Assembly (NCBI GenBank): GCA_016124805.1
Contig: WGND01000003.1
Coordinates: 248,001 to 312,000, forward strand
DNA length: 64,000 nucleotides
Direction of reading: 5' to 3'
From: Hyphomicrobiales bacterium
Lineage (GTDB): Bacteria > Pseudomonadota > Alphaproteobacteria > Parvibaculales > Parvibaculaceae
The notes under the pieces are model-generated. The model had not been told where the DNA came from and ran no database searches. It saw nothing but the letters and a program-made list of their open reading frames with translations. Numbering within the stretch: position 1 is the stretch's first letter; each line of letters begins with the position of its first letter. Made by a program: the position numbers and the translations under genes. Below are positions 19,774 through 29,028 of this stretch, in pieces.

Positions 19774-20595
19774 ATGCACAAATCCTTGCCACCGCGTCCT
19801 CAAATTCTCGGCATTCTCAATATTACCGCGGACAGTTTCTCCGATGGCGGAAAATATCTGACGCCGGAGGCCGCGATTGCAAAGGCACGGTCGCTGATTG
19901 CCGAAGGGGCAGATATTCTGGATATCGGGCCTGCGCCCTCCAATCCTGATGCTGCGCCCGTCGCGCCGGAGACAGAGTTGGCGCGACTTAAGCCCGTGCT
20001 CGACGCGCTGGGCAAGGAGGTGCCCATCTCGGTTGACAGCTTTCAGATCGCCACGCAACGCTATGCCATGTCGCGTCATGTCGCCTATCTCAACGACATT
20101 CAGGGCTTTCCTGACGCGGAAATATATCCCGAGCTTGCCGCGTCGAATGCCCGGCTCATTCTCATGCATTCGGTGCAGGGGCGGGGTCTTGCCGATCGTC
20201 GCCCCGCGCCAGAGGGGGATATTGTTGCCCATATTTGCCGCTTCTTCGAAGCCCGGCTGAAGGCGCTGGAAGATGCAGGCATTTCGTCGGACCGGATTGT
20301 TCTTGATCCGGGTATGGGTTTTTTTCTGGGTGATGCGCCGGAGACGTCTTTCAGCGTTCTGGCGCGTCTGGGCGAGATCAAGGGGCGGTTTGACCTGCCG
20401 GTCCTGATTTCGGTTTCGCGTAAAAGCTTCCTGCGTAAAGTCACCGGACGGGCACCGGGGGAGGCGGGGGCTGCCAGTCAGGCGGCTGAATTGCTTGCCG
20501 CTCTTGCCGGCGCCGAGTTCATTCGCACGCATGAGCCGGCCCCGCTAAAGGATGCGCTGTCCGTGCTGGCGGCTTTTCAGGCCCAGAAACAGTGA
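19774..20595 (+). CDS. folP: Dihydropteroate synthase-like protein
   Basis: 273 residues, FolP fold and position. Conserved: ILGILNITADSFSDGGKY, ISVDSF, LNDIQGF, the H in LMHSVQGRG, DPGMGFFLGDAPE, SVSRKSFL and RTHEP. DHPS condenses pABA with pterin pyrophosphate. The second substrate loop, normally GGESTRPGA, reads GPAPSNPDA here, losing the Thr-Arg pair that contacts pABA and the pterin pyrophosphate. Either this is a diverged synthase or a paralogue with altered function. ATG 19774 was preferred to a GTG at 19759; both have weak ribosome sites. It lies upstream of glmM, as is usual for folP. Confidence 0.78.
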   Translation: MHKSLPPRPQILGILNITADSFSDGGKYLTPEAAIAKARSLIAEGADILDIGPAPSNPDAAPVAPETELARLKPVLDALGKEVPISVDSFQIATQRYAMSRHVAYLNDIQGFPDAEIYPELAASNARLILMHSVQGRGLADRRPAPEGDIVAHICRFFEARLKALEDAGISSDRIVLDPGMGFFLGDAPETSFSVLARLGEIKGRFDLPVLISVSRKSFLRKVTGRAPGEAGAASQAAELLAALAGAEFIRTHEPAPLKDALSVLAAFQAQKQ

Positions 20596-20743
20596 AAGAT
20601 TTCGCAAGAATTCGTTAACTGCATGGTTGCTCTTAGGTCCTATATTTGCAGCACGTTGCGTCAGGTGTATCGGCTTGCCCCAAACTGATCGATAAGGGCC
20701 TGCCAGAGACCCAAAGCGGAACAATTCGAGGACCAGAGATCCC

Positions 20744-22090
20744 ATGTCGCGTAAATATTTCGGAACCGATGGTATTCGAGGCAAGGCCAATTCAGGCCAT
20801 ATGACGCCTGAAACGGCCCTGCGTGTGGGCATGGCGGCAGGTCTTGTGTTTCGCCGGGGTGATCATCGCCATCGTGTGGTGATTGGCAAGGACACGCGCC
20901 TGTCGGGCTATATGATCGAGCCCGCGCTGACGGCTGGCTTCACTTCCATGGGCATGGATGTGTTTCTTTTCGGGCCGCTGCCGACGCCAGCTGTGGCCAT
21001 GCTGACGCGCAGCCTGCGTGCCGATCTCGGCGTGATGATTTCCGCCTCGCATAATTCTTTCGAAGACAATGGCATCAAGCTCTTTGGTCCTGATGGCTTC
21101 AAGCTTTCCGATGAGCGCGAACTTGAAATCGAACATCATATGGATAACGGCCTGTCGAATAATCTGGCAGGGTCGCGCGATCTGGGTCGTGCCAAACGCA
21201 TTGATGATGCGCAGGCTCGTTATATCGAGCATGTGAAGCACACCTATCCCAAATCGCAGACTCTGGAAGGTCTGCGGATCGTGATCGATTGCGCCAATGG
21301 CGCCGCCTATAAGGTGGCGCCCGAAGTGCTGTGGGAACTGGGGGCAGAGGTTGTGACCGTCGGGACGGAGCCCAATGGCTACAATATCAATGACGAGGTC
21401 GGGTCTACGGCGCCGGAACGCATGTGCGCCACGGTGCGTGAACGACGCGCCGATATCGGCATAGCGCTGGATGGAGATGCTGACCGCGTGATCATTGCCG
21501 ACGAGAATGGCAAGATCATTGATGGCGACCAGATCATGGGGCTCATTGCCCAGCACTGGAAAGAAATGGGTGCGCTCTCAGCGCCCGGTGTCGTGGCGAC
21601 GGTCATGTCCAATCTCGGACTGGAACGCTATCTGAATAGCATGGGTCTCGATCTCATCCGTACCAATGTCGGTGATCGCTATGTTGTGGAACATATGCGC
21701 AAGCATGGCTTCAATCTTGGGGGCGAACAGTCCGGTCATATTGTGCTCAAGGACTTCTCGACAACGGGTGATGGCCTGATCGCCGCGCTGCAGGTTCTGG
21801 CGGTGCTGCGCAATTCGACCAAGCCGCTGAGCGAGCTTTGCCATCTGTTTGACCCGCTGCCGCAGCTTCTGAAAAATGTCCGCTTCAAGTCCGGAGAGCC
21901 TCTGGCCGACAAGGTCGTGAAGGACGCGATTGAAGAAGGCAAATCACGCCTCGGCAATACAGGGCGCCTTGTCATCCGCAAATCGGGTACCGAACCGCTC
22001 ATTCGTGTGATGGGCGAAGGCGATGACGAGAGTCTGGTGCATGCGGTCGTCAATGACATTTGCATGGTGATCGAGAAAACGGCGGCCTGA
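20744..22090 (+). CDS. glmM: Phosphoglucosamine mutase GlmM
   Basis: 448-residue GlmM. It interconverts glucosamine-6-phosphate and glucosamine-1-phosphate for peptidoglycan and LPS precursors. The N-terminus [10 protein letters not shown] is diagnostic. The phosphoserine is S102 in ISASHN, the metal loop is DGDADR, and the C-terminal phosphate loop is [12 protein letters not shown]. Length is normal. It follows the folP-like gene after 148 bases, so it may have its own promoter there. Confidence 0.97.
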   Translation: MSRKYFGTDGIRGKANSGHMTPETALRVGMAAGLVFRRGDHRHRVVIGKDTRLSGYMIEPALTAGFTSMGMDVFLFGPLPTPAVAMLTRSLRADLGVMISASHNSFEDNGIKLFGPDGFKLSDERELEIEHHMDNGLSNNLAGSRDLGRAKRIDDAQARYIEHVKHTYPKSQTLEGLRIVIDCANGAAYKVAPEVLWELGAEVVTVGTEPNGYNINDEVGSTAPERMCATVRERRADIGIALDGDADRVIIADENGKIIDGDQIMGLIAQHWKEMGALSAPGVVATVMSNLGLERYLNSMGLDLIRTNVGDRYVVEHMRKHGFNLGGEQSGHIVLKDFSTTGDGLIAALQVLAVLRNSTKPLSELCHLFDPLPQLLKNVRFKSGEPLADKVVKDAIEEGKSRLGNTGRLVIRKSGTEPLIRVMGEGDDESLVHAVVNDICMVIEKTAA

Positions 22091-22195
22091 TCCCGGCCTT
22101 TCCCCTCTCTTTTTTGGACGGTTGAGGGCTGGCGGCAGCTGACGTATCGTGCCGCCACCAGCGCAACCATGCGCGTGGTTGACGGAGGCAAGCCC

Positions 22196-23008
22196 ATGCA
22201 GGGTCGTGTATTGATAATCGCGGGTTCGGACTCAGGCGGTGGGGCGGGTATTCAGGCCGACATCAAGGCTGTCACCATGCTTGGCGGGTTTGCCATGACG
22301 GCTGTGACGGCCGTCACCGTCCAGAACACGCTGGGTGTCAGCGCCATTCACGACATTCCCGTTGATATTATCCGGGACCAGATGAAAGCGGTGCTTGATG
22401 ATCTTGGCGCTGATGTCATCAAGACAGGCATGCTCTCGCGCGCCGAGATTATTGAAGCTGTTGCGGATGAATTGGGTGCTCGCGACGCCATTCCCCTGAT
22501 CGTTGACCCGGTGATGATTGCCAAGGGCGGTGCGGCGCTGCTGCAGGATGATGCCGTTGATGCGATGAAGCAGATCCTTATCCCCATGGCCTTTCTCGTG
22601 ACACCGAATATTCCCGAGGCCGAGCGTTTGACGGGACGCAGGATCAGCGACATTGAGGAGCAGAAGGCTGCCGCCGACGCGTTGCTTGGCCTTGGCTGCG
22701 AAGCTGTGTTGTTGAAAGGCGGGCATATGGAAGGCGATACGGTTTTCGATGTGCTGGCGACAGGTGACAGTATTGAGGTGATGATGAGCCCGCGCATCAA
22801 TACCCGCCACACCCACGGCACGGGCTGCACGCTGGCGTCGGCCATTGCCGGTTTGATATCGCAAGGCGTGCCTTTGCGTGACGCTGTGGAAATGGCGCGC
22901 GACTATGTGCATGAGGCGATTTTGACTGCACCCGGTTTTGGCGCTGGTCATGGACCTCTGAATTTCCTCGCGGGTATTGGCGAGGAAGAAGAACCCTTAC
23001 GCCATTAA
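22196..23008 (+). CDS. thiD: Hydroxymethylpyrimidine/phosphomethylpyrimidine kinase ThiD
   Basis: 270-residue ribokinase-fold enzyme. It phosphorylates HMP and HMP-P for thiamine synthesis. Visible motifs are IIAGSDSGGGAGIQADIKA at the N-terminus, VDPVMIAKGG, and TRHTHGTGCTLASAIA with the catalytic Asp replaced in the usual GTGC(T) loop style. GGAGG at 22184-22188 selects ATG 22196 over 22169. No TPP riboswitch is seen here, unlike thiC. Its 3' end overlaps the convergent MocR-type gene by 12 bases. Confidence 0.93.
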   Translation: MQGRVLIIAGSDSGGGAGIQADIKAVTMLGGFAMTAVTAVTVQNTLGVSAIHDIPVDIIRDQMKAVLDDLGADVIKTGMLSRAEIIEAVADELGARDAIPLIVDPVMIAKGGAALLQDDAVDAMKQILIPMAFLVTPNIPEAERLTGRRISDIEEQKAAADALLGLGCEAVLLKGGHMEGDTVFDVLATGDSIEVMMSPRINTRHTHGTGCTLASAIAGLISQGVPLRDAVEMARDYVHEAILTAPGFGAGHGPLNFLAGIGEEEEPLRH

Positions 23009-24424
23009 AGAAGACGACATAGGACCGTTTTCCAGAAGCTCGGCAATGATGCCAAGTCCGCGCGTGAGTTCCTCACGTGTCTGGGGCTGGCCGAGCGCAA
23101 GGCGTACATTTCGTGCGGCCTTGTCGGGCCGTCCCACCATGAAATCCTCACCTGCCGCCAGTGCCAGCCCGCGATGTCGCGCGGCTTCAACAAAGGCATG
23201 AGGACGCCAGCTTTCAGGCAAGGCGAGCCATGCGTAGAGCGATGCATTTGCCATTTCAAAGGCATGGCCCTTCAGGGCCTCACGCGCCAGCATGTGGCGG
23301 GCCCTCATTTCCTCTCTTTGACGCGTTGCCAGAATATGCGCGTCACCTGATTTTATGAGGCATGTCGCCATATCCGCCATGAAGAGGGGGACGGTCTGGC
23401 CAAAGCCGTGCTGAATGGCCCGGGCGCGTTCCAGCATGGCGCGGGGTGGCAGCAGAAAGCCGATGCGCAAGCCGGCACCCACCGATTTTGCAAGGCTTGT
23501 GGTGTAGTAGCTTCCTTCCGGATAATGCGCCGCGATCGGTTCCGGGCGGTCTTCCACCAATGCACCATAGATATCATCTTCAATGATGGCGACCTCATGC
23601 GCACGCGCCAGCGCGGCGATCTCTGCTCGACGATGGGCGCCCATGATCGCGGTTGTCGGATTCTGCAATGTCGGGACAGTGAAGATGGCGGCTGGTTTGT
23701 GTTCCGCCAAAGCACGCTCGAGTGCTTCTGGTACAAGGCCTTCTTCGTCAATGGCAACGGGTGCGATACGACGCCCCATCAATTCCGTCTGCTGCAATAT
23801 GGCGCTGTAGGTCAGCGCTTCGGTGAGGATGATGTCACCGGGTCTTGTCGCGGCCAGTATGGCCGTCAGAATTGCCTGCTGTGCGCCAGAACAGATGATG
23901 ATCTCGTCGGCAGTTGGCCTGAAGTCCTTATAGCCGAGCCACCCCGCCGCTGCCTGACGGTGATGGGCCGCGCCGCCCGGCATGAGGTAGGTGTTGAAGG
24001 GCGAGGGCTCTGCCGGTTGTGCGTCGAGATAGGTGCGCATGGCGGCGCCAATAATTTCGCTCTGACCAACCGGGGCGGCGAGGGCGGACTTCATGGCGAT
24101 CTCGGTCGAGTCCGGCAGGGTGGTGAAGCTGGAAGATCCGACACCACCACGCTCGATCATGGCTGGCGTATTGGCATCCAGCACATAGGTTCCCCGACCG
24201 ACTTCACCGGCAATCTCACCTCGACTGGCAGACAGGGCATAGGCGCGAGATACGGTTCCGACGGTGACACCCAGCGAAAAGGCGAGATCGCGAAGGGGCG
24301 GCAGTCTCGTGCCCGGAGTGATCGCGCCTGACCTGATCGCATGGCGCAGGTGATCTGCAATCGCGCGGTAGCGTGGCCCCGGTCGCGCGGCAATGGCATC
24401 AACTTCAAACGGCGTAATTGTCAT
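22997..24424 (-). CDS. MocR/GntR-type PLP-dependent transcriptional regulator
   Basis: 475 residues from ATG 24424 (an upstream ATG at 24466 is possible; neither has a good ribosome site). A GntR-type winged helix-turn-helix (about 10-75: GPRYRAIADHLRHAIRSGAI, LPPLRDLAFSLGVTVGTVSRAY) is fused to a fold-type I aminotransferase domain. The latter holds ICSGAQQAIL, TVPTLQNPTT, EDDIYGAL and the likely PLP lysine in SLAKSVGAGLRIG. MocR proteins sense amino acids or PLP and usually control a divergent gene. Here the divergent partners are phzF and a LysE exporter, across a 26-bp palindrome. Confidence 0.88.
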   Translation of the reverse strand: MTITPFEVDAIAARPGPRYRAIADHLRHAIRSGAITPGTRLPPLRDLAFSLGVTVGTVSRAYALSASRGEIAGEVGRGTYVLDANTPAMIERGGVGSSSFTTLPDSTEIAMKSALAAPVGQSEIIGAAMRTYLDAQPAEPSPFNTYLMPGGAAHHRQAAAGWLGYKDFRPTADEIIICSGAQQAILTAILAATRPGDIILTEALTYSAILQQTELMGRRIAPVAIDEEGLVPEALERALAEHKPAAIFTVPTLQNPTTAIMGAHRRAEIAALARAHEVAIIEDDIYGALVEDRPEPIAAHYPEGSYYTTSLAKSVGAGLRIGFLLPPRAMLERARAIQHGFGQTVPLFMADMATCLIKSGDAHILATRQREEMRARHMLAREALKGHAFEMANASLYAWLALPESWRPHAFVEAARHRGLALAAGEDFMVGRPDKAARNVRLALGQPQTREELTRGLGIIAELLENGPMSSSLMA

Positions 24425-24527
24425 GGGTACAATAAAGACATTGAATTGAAAGGGCGCGTGATACATCTTGAATTATAGTGACAATAGGTCGTTTTGGCTA
24501 TTTGTGCAAGCGAAATACCCAGAATGG

Positions 24528-24553
24528 CTTAAATTGTATCGATACAATTTAAG
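24528..24553. promoter_or_regulatory. 26-bp perfect palindrome, likely MocR operator
   Basis: The half CTTAAATTGTATC is followed immediately by its exact reverse complement, with no spacer. The core TTGTATCGATACAA resembles sites described for GntR/MocR regulators. It lies 15 bases upstream of the phzF start, inside the divergent region of 144 bases. Control by the adjacent MocR protein is inference. Confidence 0.7.
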
Positions 24554-24568
24554 GTCAGGAGAATTGTG

Positions 24569-25366
24569 ATGCAGGCCCGTCTTTTTCAGGTTGATGCCTT
24601 TGCCGCCAAGGTTTTCGAAGGCAATCCTGCCGCCATTGTGCCGCTGGATGCCTGGCCTGAAACCGCTCTGATGCAGGCACTTGCAGCCGAGAACAATCTC
24701 GCCGAGACAGCCTTTTTTGTGCCGGAGGGGGAGGGCTATCACCTGCGCTGGTTTACCCCGACGGTCGAGGTTGATCTGTGCGGCCATGCAACGCTTGCCT
24801 CAGCTCACGTGCTCTTTTCTCATCTCGGCTATGACAAGCCAGCGATCTCTTTCCAGACGCGAAGCGGCGAACTCGTCGTGAAACGTGAGGGTGACAAGCT
24901 TGCGATGGATTTTCCCGCTGCCAAACCGCGTCCCTTTCCCATGCCTGCCGGTATTGAGGAAGCGCTCGGCGCGCGACCGCGTGTCTATCTGCGCACCAGC
25001 AATCTGATGGCTGTTTTTGACACAGCGGCGGAAGTTAAGGCGCTTGCCCCGGATTTTCCTGCGCTTGCCAGAATTCTCAAGCCGCTCAATGCCGGGCTGA
25101 TCTGCAGTGCCGAGGCTGATCCGGCGTCAGGTCATGACTTTGTCTCGCGCTTCTTTGCACCTGTTCACGGCATTGATGAAGACCCGGTGACAGGCTCTGC
25201 TCATTGCACCAGCGTGCCTTATTGGGCAAAAAAGCTGGGCAAGGTGGATGTTGTGGCGCGGCAAGTTTCAGCACGCGGCGGGACCTTATGGTGCAGCCAT
25301 GCCGGGGATCGCGTGATTATCCGCGGCACCTGCGCTGATTATATGACGGCCGAGATATCCTTTTAA
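24569..25366 (+). CDS. PhzF-family isomerase/epimerase
   Basis: 265-residue PhzF-like protein. The family acts as proton-transfer isomerases; true PhzF works in phenazine synthesis, but most homologues have unknown substrates. The N-terminus LFQVDAFAAKVFEGNPAAIV and catalytic glutamate E46 (NNLAETAFF) are visible, with DLCGHATLAS and the second-half EDPVTGSAHC typical of the family. AGGAG at 24557-24561 selects ATG 24569 over a GTG just upstream. No other phenazine gene is present, so an amino-acid-related role with the following LysE exporter is more likely. Confidence 0.88.
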   Translation: MQARLFQVDAFAAKVFEGNPAAIVPLDAWPETALMQALAAENNLAETAFFVPEGEGYHLRWFTPTVEVDLCGHATLASAHVLFSHLGYDKPAISFQTRSGELVVKREGDKLAMDFPAAKPRPFPMPAGIEEALGARPRVYLRTSNLMAVFDTAAEVKALAPDFPALARILKPLNAGLICSAEADPASGHDFVSRFFAPVHGIDEDPVTGSAHCTSVPYWAKKLGKVDVVARQVSARGGTLWCSHAGDRVIIRGTCADYMTAEISF

Positions 25367-25383
25367 CCTGAAGCATTGTGGCG

Positions 25384-25983
25384 ATGATGATGCCTATTGA
25401 AACGCTGGCGCTCGGCGCTGTTTTTGCTGCCTCCATGATTTTCACGCCCGGCCCGGCCAATCTGAGCCTGTTCTCGGTGGGCGTGTCGATGGGGATCATG
25501 CGCGCGCTGCCCTATCTCATCGGGATCTGGATTGGCGGGTTTTTCGTCATGCTCGCAGGCGCTGCCGGTCTGGGCGCGCTGCTGGTGGCGGCGCCACAAC
25601 TCTTCCTTGTGCTGAAGATACTGGGTCTTGCCTATATTTGCTGGCTGGGATGGAAGCTTTTTCATGCGGGCTTTGCGGGTAAAAGCCATGACGCGGCCCC
25701 TTCCTTCTGGACAGGCTTGTGGCTGCATCCGCTCAATCCCAAGGCCTATGTCCAGAATGTGATGCTGTTTACCGGCTTCATCACGCCGGGCATTTCCTAT
25801 GTCGCCCAGGCTGCCATTCTGATCGCGGCGTCGATGGGCATGATGATGGTGGGTACCAGCATCTGGGGCTGGAGTGGCGGCGTTGTGGGCAGCTTCGTGC
25901 ATGATTCCCGCACCATGCGGATGGTCTCCGGCGGGGCTGCCTGTCTCATGATTGCCAGTGTTGCTGCGGCTTTTATTGTCTGA
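25384..25983 (+). CDS. LysE/RhtB-family amino acid exporter
   Basis: 199 residues, about six hydrophobic segments. The signature MIFTPGPANLSLFSVGVSMG near the N-terminus and WKLFHAGFAGK followed by HPLNPKAYVQNVMLF are typical of LysE exporters. Three consecutive in-frame ATGs (25384, 25387, 25390) and a GTG at 25378 make the start uncertain. It follows phzF after about 15 bases and is presumably under the same MocR control. Substrate not inferable; an amino acid or derivative handled by the PhzF-like enzyme is plausible. Confidence 0.85.
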   Translation: MMMPIETLALGAVFAASMIFTPGPANLSLFSVGVSMGIMRALPYLIGIWIGGFFVMLAGAAGLGALLVAAPQLFLVLKILGLAYICWLGWKLFHAGFAGKSHDAAPSFWTGLWLHPLNPKAYVQNVMLFTGFITPGISYVAQAAILIAASMGMMMVGTSIWGWSGGVVGSFVHDSRTMRMVSGGAACLMIASVAAAFIV

Positions 25984-26029
25984 GCTGCGACATGTTTGCC
26001 GGTGACAATCACGTCATTTGACAGGCCCA

Positions 26030-26100
26030 AGGTGCGGGACTATATCGATGCCGGGCCACCTTCCCCCACCGGAAGGCATCTATCTGAGAGGGTAGTCATA
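26030..26100 (+). promoter_or_regulatory. Structured serC leader, candidate serC RNA motif
   Basis: Just before serC, GACTA (26038-26042) pairs with TAGTC (26093-26097), and inside it GATGCC (26047-26052) pairs with GGCATC (26075-26080). The Shine-Dalgarno GAGAGG (26087-26092) lies in the 3' internal loop between the helices. CTATC/GGTAG can alternatively form a small hairpin around it. A conserved 'serC' RNA motif upstream of serC is known in Alphaproteobacteria, but its exact consensus was not checked, so the identity is tentative. Confidence 0.45.
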
Positions 26101-27263
26101 TGACCGCCAATGAGCGTCCGTCCGTGCGTCCGGCTAATCCGCACTTTTCTTCCGGTCCCTGCGCCAAGCGCCCCGGTTGGAACATCAAAAATCTCGAAGC
26201 AGCCCTGGTAGGCCGCAGCCATCGCTCGAAACCGGGCAAGGCACGTCTTCTGGACGCGATTGAGAAAACCCGCAAAATTTTGAATGTCCCTGCCGATTAC
26301 AGGATCGGTATTGTGCCGGCGTCCGATACGGGCGCCTTTGAAATGGCCATGTGGACAATGCTCGGTGCCCGTGGCCTCGACATGCTGGCCTGGGAAAGCT
26401 TCGGTGAAGGCTGGGTGACGGATGCCGTCAAACAGCTCAAGCTCAAGGATACGCGTCTCCTGAAAGCTGAATATGGCCAGCTGCCGGATCTGGCATCGGT
26501 CAATTTCGACAATGACGTGATGTTCACCTGGAACGGCACGACGTCCGGCGTGCGCGTGCCCAATGGCGACTGGATACCGGCCGACCGCAAGGGTCTCACG
26601 CTCTGCGACGCCACATCGGCGGCTTTTGCGCAGGACCTCGCCTGGTCGAAGCTCGATGTGGTGACCTATTCCTGGCAGAAGGTGCTGGGGGGTGAAGCCG
26701 CTCACGGCATGCTGATCCTCAGCCCGCGTGCTGTGGAACGCCTTGAGAGCTATACGCCGGCCTGGCCGCTGCCCAAGATTTTCCGCATGACCAAGGGCGG
26801 CAAGCTCATTGAAGGCATTTTCAAGGGCGAGACCATCAACACGCCCTCCATGATCTGCGTTGAAGATTATATCGACGCGCTTGACTGGTCCGATTCGATT
26901 GGCGGCCTCAAGGGGCTTATGGCCCGTGCAGACGCCAATGCCGCCGTGATTGGTGAATTCGTGCAGCGCGCACCCTGGATCGAATATCTCGCCGAAAAAG
27001 CCGAGACGCGGTCCAACACATCGGTGTGTCTGCGCTTTACAGATCCCAAGGTGGCAGGTCTTTCCGATGATGAGCAGGCCGCTTTCGCCAAGAGCGTTGC
27101 GGATATGCTCGACAAGGAAGGCGTTGCCAATGACATCAATGGCTATCGCGACGCGCCTGCCGGCCTCCGCATCTGGGCGGGTGCCACTGTCGAGACGGCT
27201 GACATGCGTGCGCTGATGCCCTGGGTCGAGTGGGCCTATGGCGAGGCCTTCGCCAAGCTTTAA
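26100..27263 (+). CDS. serC: Phosphoserine aminotransferase SerC
   Basis: 387 residues, of the alphaproteobacterial/archaeal-type SerC. It transaminates 3-phosphohydroxypyruvate to phosphoserine with PLP. Start pattern [15 protein letters not shown], then [32 protein letters not shown], and the PLP lysine K194 in [17 protein letters not shown] 26100 has GAGAGG 7 bases upstream. serA follows after 77 bases, so the first two serine-pathway steps are together. Confidence 0.95.
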   Translation: MTANERPSVRPANPHFSSGPCAKRPGWNIKNLEAALVGRSHRSKPGKARLLDAIEKTRKILNVPADYRIGIVPASDTGAFEMAMWTMLGARGLDMLAWESFGEGWVTDAVKQLKLKDTRLLKAEYGQLPDLASVNFDNDVMFTWNGTTSGVRVPNGDWIPADRKGLTLCDATSAAFAQDLAWSKLDVVTYSWQKVLGGEAAHGMLILSPRAVERLESYTPAWPLPKIFRMTKGGKLIEGIFKGETINTPSMICVEDYIDALDWSDSIGGLKGLMARADANAAVIGEFVQRAPWIEYLAEKAETRSNTSVCLRFTDPKVAGLSDDEQAAFAKSVADMLDKEGVANDINGYRDAPAGLRIWAGATVETADMRALMPWVEWAYGEAFAKL

Positions 27264-27340
27264 GCGGCAACACATTCCACATTCTTTGCGGCGTGACCGG
27301 GCAGAGCCCGGCATGACCGATCCAATACATGGAGGCTTCA

Positions 27341-28918
27341 ATGCCCAAGGTTCTTATTTCCGACAAGCTGTCGCCCGCTGCCGTCCAGATATTCAAGGAT
27401 CGCGGCATAGAGGTTGACGTCAAGACCGGTCTCGACAAGGAAGAGTTGATCAAGATTATTGGCGCGTATGATGGTCTGGCCATTCGCTCTGCCACCAAAG
27501 TGACGCCGCAGGTTCTCGAAGCGGCAACCAATCTGAAGGTTGTTGGCCGTGCCGGTATTGGTGTCGACAATGTCGATCTGCCGGCCGCCACCGCGCGTGG
27601 CGTGATTGTCATGAACACGCCTTTCGGCAACTCAATCACCACGGCTGAACATGCCATTGCGATGATGTTTGCGCTGGCGCGCGATATTCCCCAGGCCAAT
27701 GCTTCGACACATGCGGGCAAGTGGGAGAAATCAAAATTCATGGGTGTCGAAGTCACCGCCAAGGTGCTCGGCATTATCGGCTGCGGCAATATCGGTTCGA
27801 TTGTTGCGGACCGTGCCATCGGGCTGCGCATGAAAGTGATTGCTTTCGATCCCTTCCTGACGCCGGAGCGGGCCGCCGACATGGGCGTTGAAAAGGTCGA
27901 GCTTGATGACCTGCTGGCGCGTGCTGATTTTATCACGCTGCATACGCCGATGACGCCGCAGACAAAAAATATTCTGAACGCGGCCAATCTTGCCAAGACC
28001 AAGAAGGGCGTGCGCATCGTCAACTGCGCCCGTGGTGGTCTGATTGTAGAAGCTGATCTCAAGGCGGCGATTGAATCAGGTCAGGTGGCCGGTGCCGCGC
28101 TCGACGTGTTTGAAGAAGAGCCTGCCAAGACAAATATCCTGTTCGGCATGGAGCAGATCATCTGCACGCCGCATCTGGGTGCTTCCACCATGGAAGCCCA
28201 GGAAAATGTGGCGCTTCAGGTGGCTGAGCAGATGTCTGACTATCTGCTTGATGGGGCGATCACCAATTCGATCAACGTGCCTTCGGTCTCGGCTGACGAA
28301 GCGCCCAAGCTCACCCCATTCGTGACGCTGGCCATGCAGCTTGGTTCTTTTGCGGGCCAGCTCACGGAAACGGGCATTTCCGAAGTGACGCTGGAATTTG
28401 AAGGCGACGTTGCCGAGATGAATACCCGCGTGCTCACCAATGCCGCCTTGACGGGTCTTCTCAAGCCGCAGCTTACGGATGTGAATATGGTTTCGGCCCC
28501 TGTCATTGCCAAAGAGCGCAATATTCAGGTCTCTGAAGTTAAGCGCGAACAGCGTGGTGCCTATGAAACCTATATCCGTCTGACGGTGAAGACAGAAACA
28601 CAGTCACGTTCGGTTGCCGGGACGGTGTTCTCGGGCGGCAAGCCACGTCTCATCCAGATCAAGGGTGTGAACATGGAAGCCTCACTCGGCGAGCACATGC
28701 TCTACATCACCAATCAGGACAAGCCGGGTTTCATCGGTGCGCTGGGTGGCATTCTCGGCAAGGCGTCGCTCAATATCGCGAATTTCAATCTGGGTCGCGA
28801 AGAAGCCGGTGGCAATGCCATCTGCCTTATCGAAGTTGATGGCGATATCACACCTGCCGTGATTGCAGAGATCAAGGCTCTGCCGCATGTCGTGCAGGTC
28901 AAGGGTCTGAAGTTCTGA
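27341..28918 (+). CDS. serA: D-3-phosphoglycerate dehydrogenase SerA
   Basis: 525-residue long-form (type 1) PGDH. It oxidises 3-phosphoglycerate in the first step of serine synthesis. The NAD-binding GIIGCGNIGS spans about 144-153. Substrate/catalytic regions NCARGG and TPHLGAST follow. An intervening domain (about 320-450) precedes a C-terminal ACT domain (about 455-525, MLYITNQDKPGFIGALGGIL) that usually binds serine for feedback control. GGAGG at 27331-27335 selects ATG 27341 over 27329. A strong terminator follows. Confidence 0.95.
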   Translation: MPKVLISDKLSPAAVQIFKDRGIEVDVKTGLDKEELIKIIGAYDGLAIRSATKVTPQVLEAATNLKVVGRAGIGVDNVDLPAATARGVIVMNTPFGNSITTAEHAIAMMFALARDIPQANASTHAGKWEKSKFMGVEVTAKVLGIIGCGNIGSIVADRAIGLRMKVIAFDPFLTPERAADMGVEKVELDDLLARADFITLHTPMTPQTKNILNAANLAKTKKGVRIVNCARGGLIVEADLKAAIESGQVAGAALDVFEEEPAKTNILFGMEQIICTPHLGASTMEAQENVALQVAEQMSDYLLDGAITNSINVPSVSADEAPKLTPFVTLAMQLGSFAGQLTETGISEVTLEFEGDVAEMNTRVLTNAALTGLLKPQLTDVNMVSAPVIAKERNIQVSEVKREQRGAYETYIRLTVKTETQSRSVAGTVFSGGKPRLIQIKGVNMEASLGEHMLYITNQDKPGFIGALGGILGKASLNIANFNLGREEAGGNAICLIEVDGDITPAVIAEIKALPHVVQVKGLKF

Positions 28919-28940
28919 TCGACTGCTTTTTGCAAAAATA

Positions 28941-28977
28941 AAGGCGGCGTGCTGACAGGCGCGTCGCCTATTTTTTG
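28941..28977 (+). terminator. Terminator after serA
   Basis: AGGCGGCGTG pairs with CGCGTCGCCT (two wobble pairs) around an 8-base loop, followed by ATTTTTT. It ends the serC-serA transcript. Confidence 0.85.
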
Positions 28978-29028
28978 GCCCGCGTTCCAGTTTGTGGTCG
29001 CAGTGACGCGGCTGGTGCCTTCTCGGCC

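Noticed and set aside
26040-27341. 433-residue minus-strand open frame opposite serC
   Set aside because: Shadow of serC, and it would run into the serC leader and serA start.
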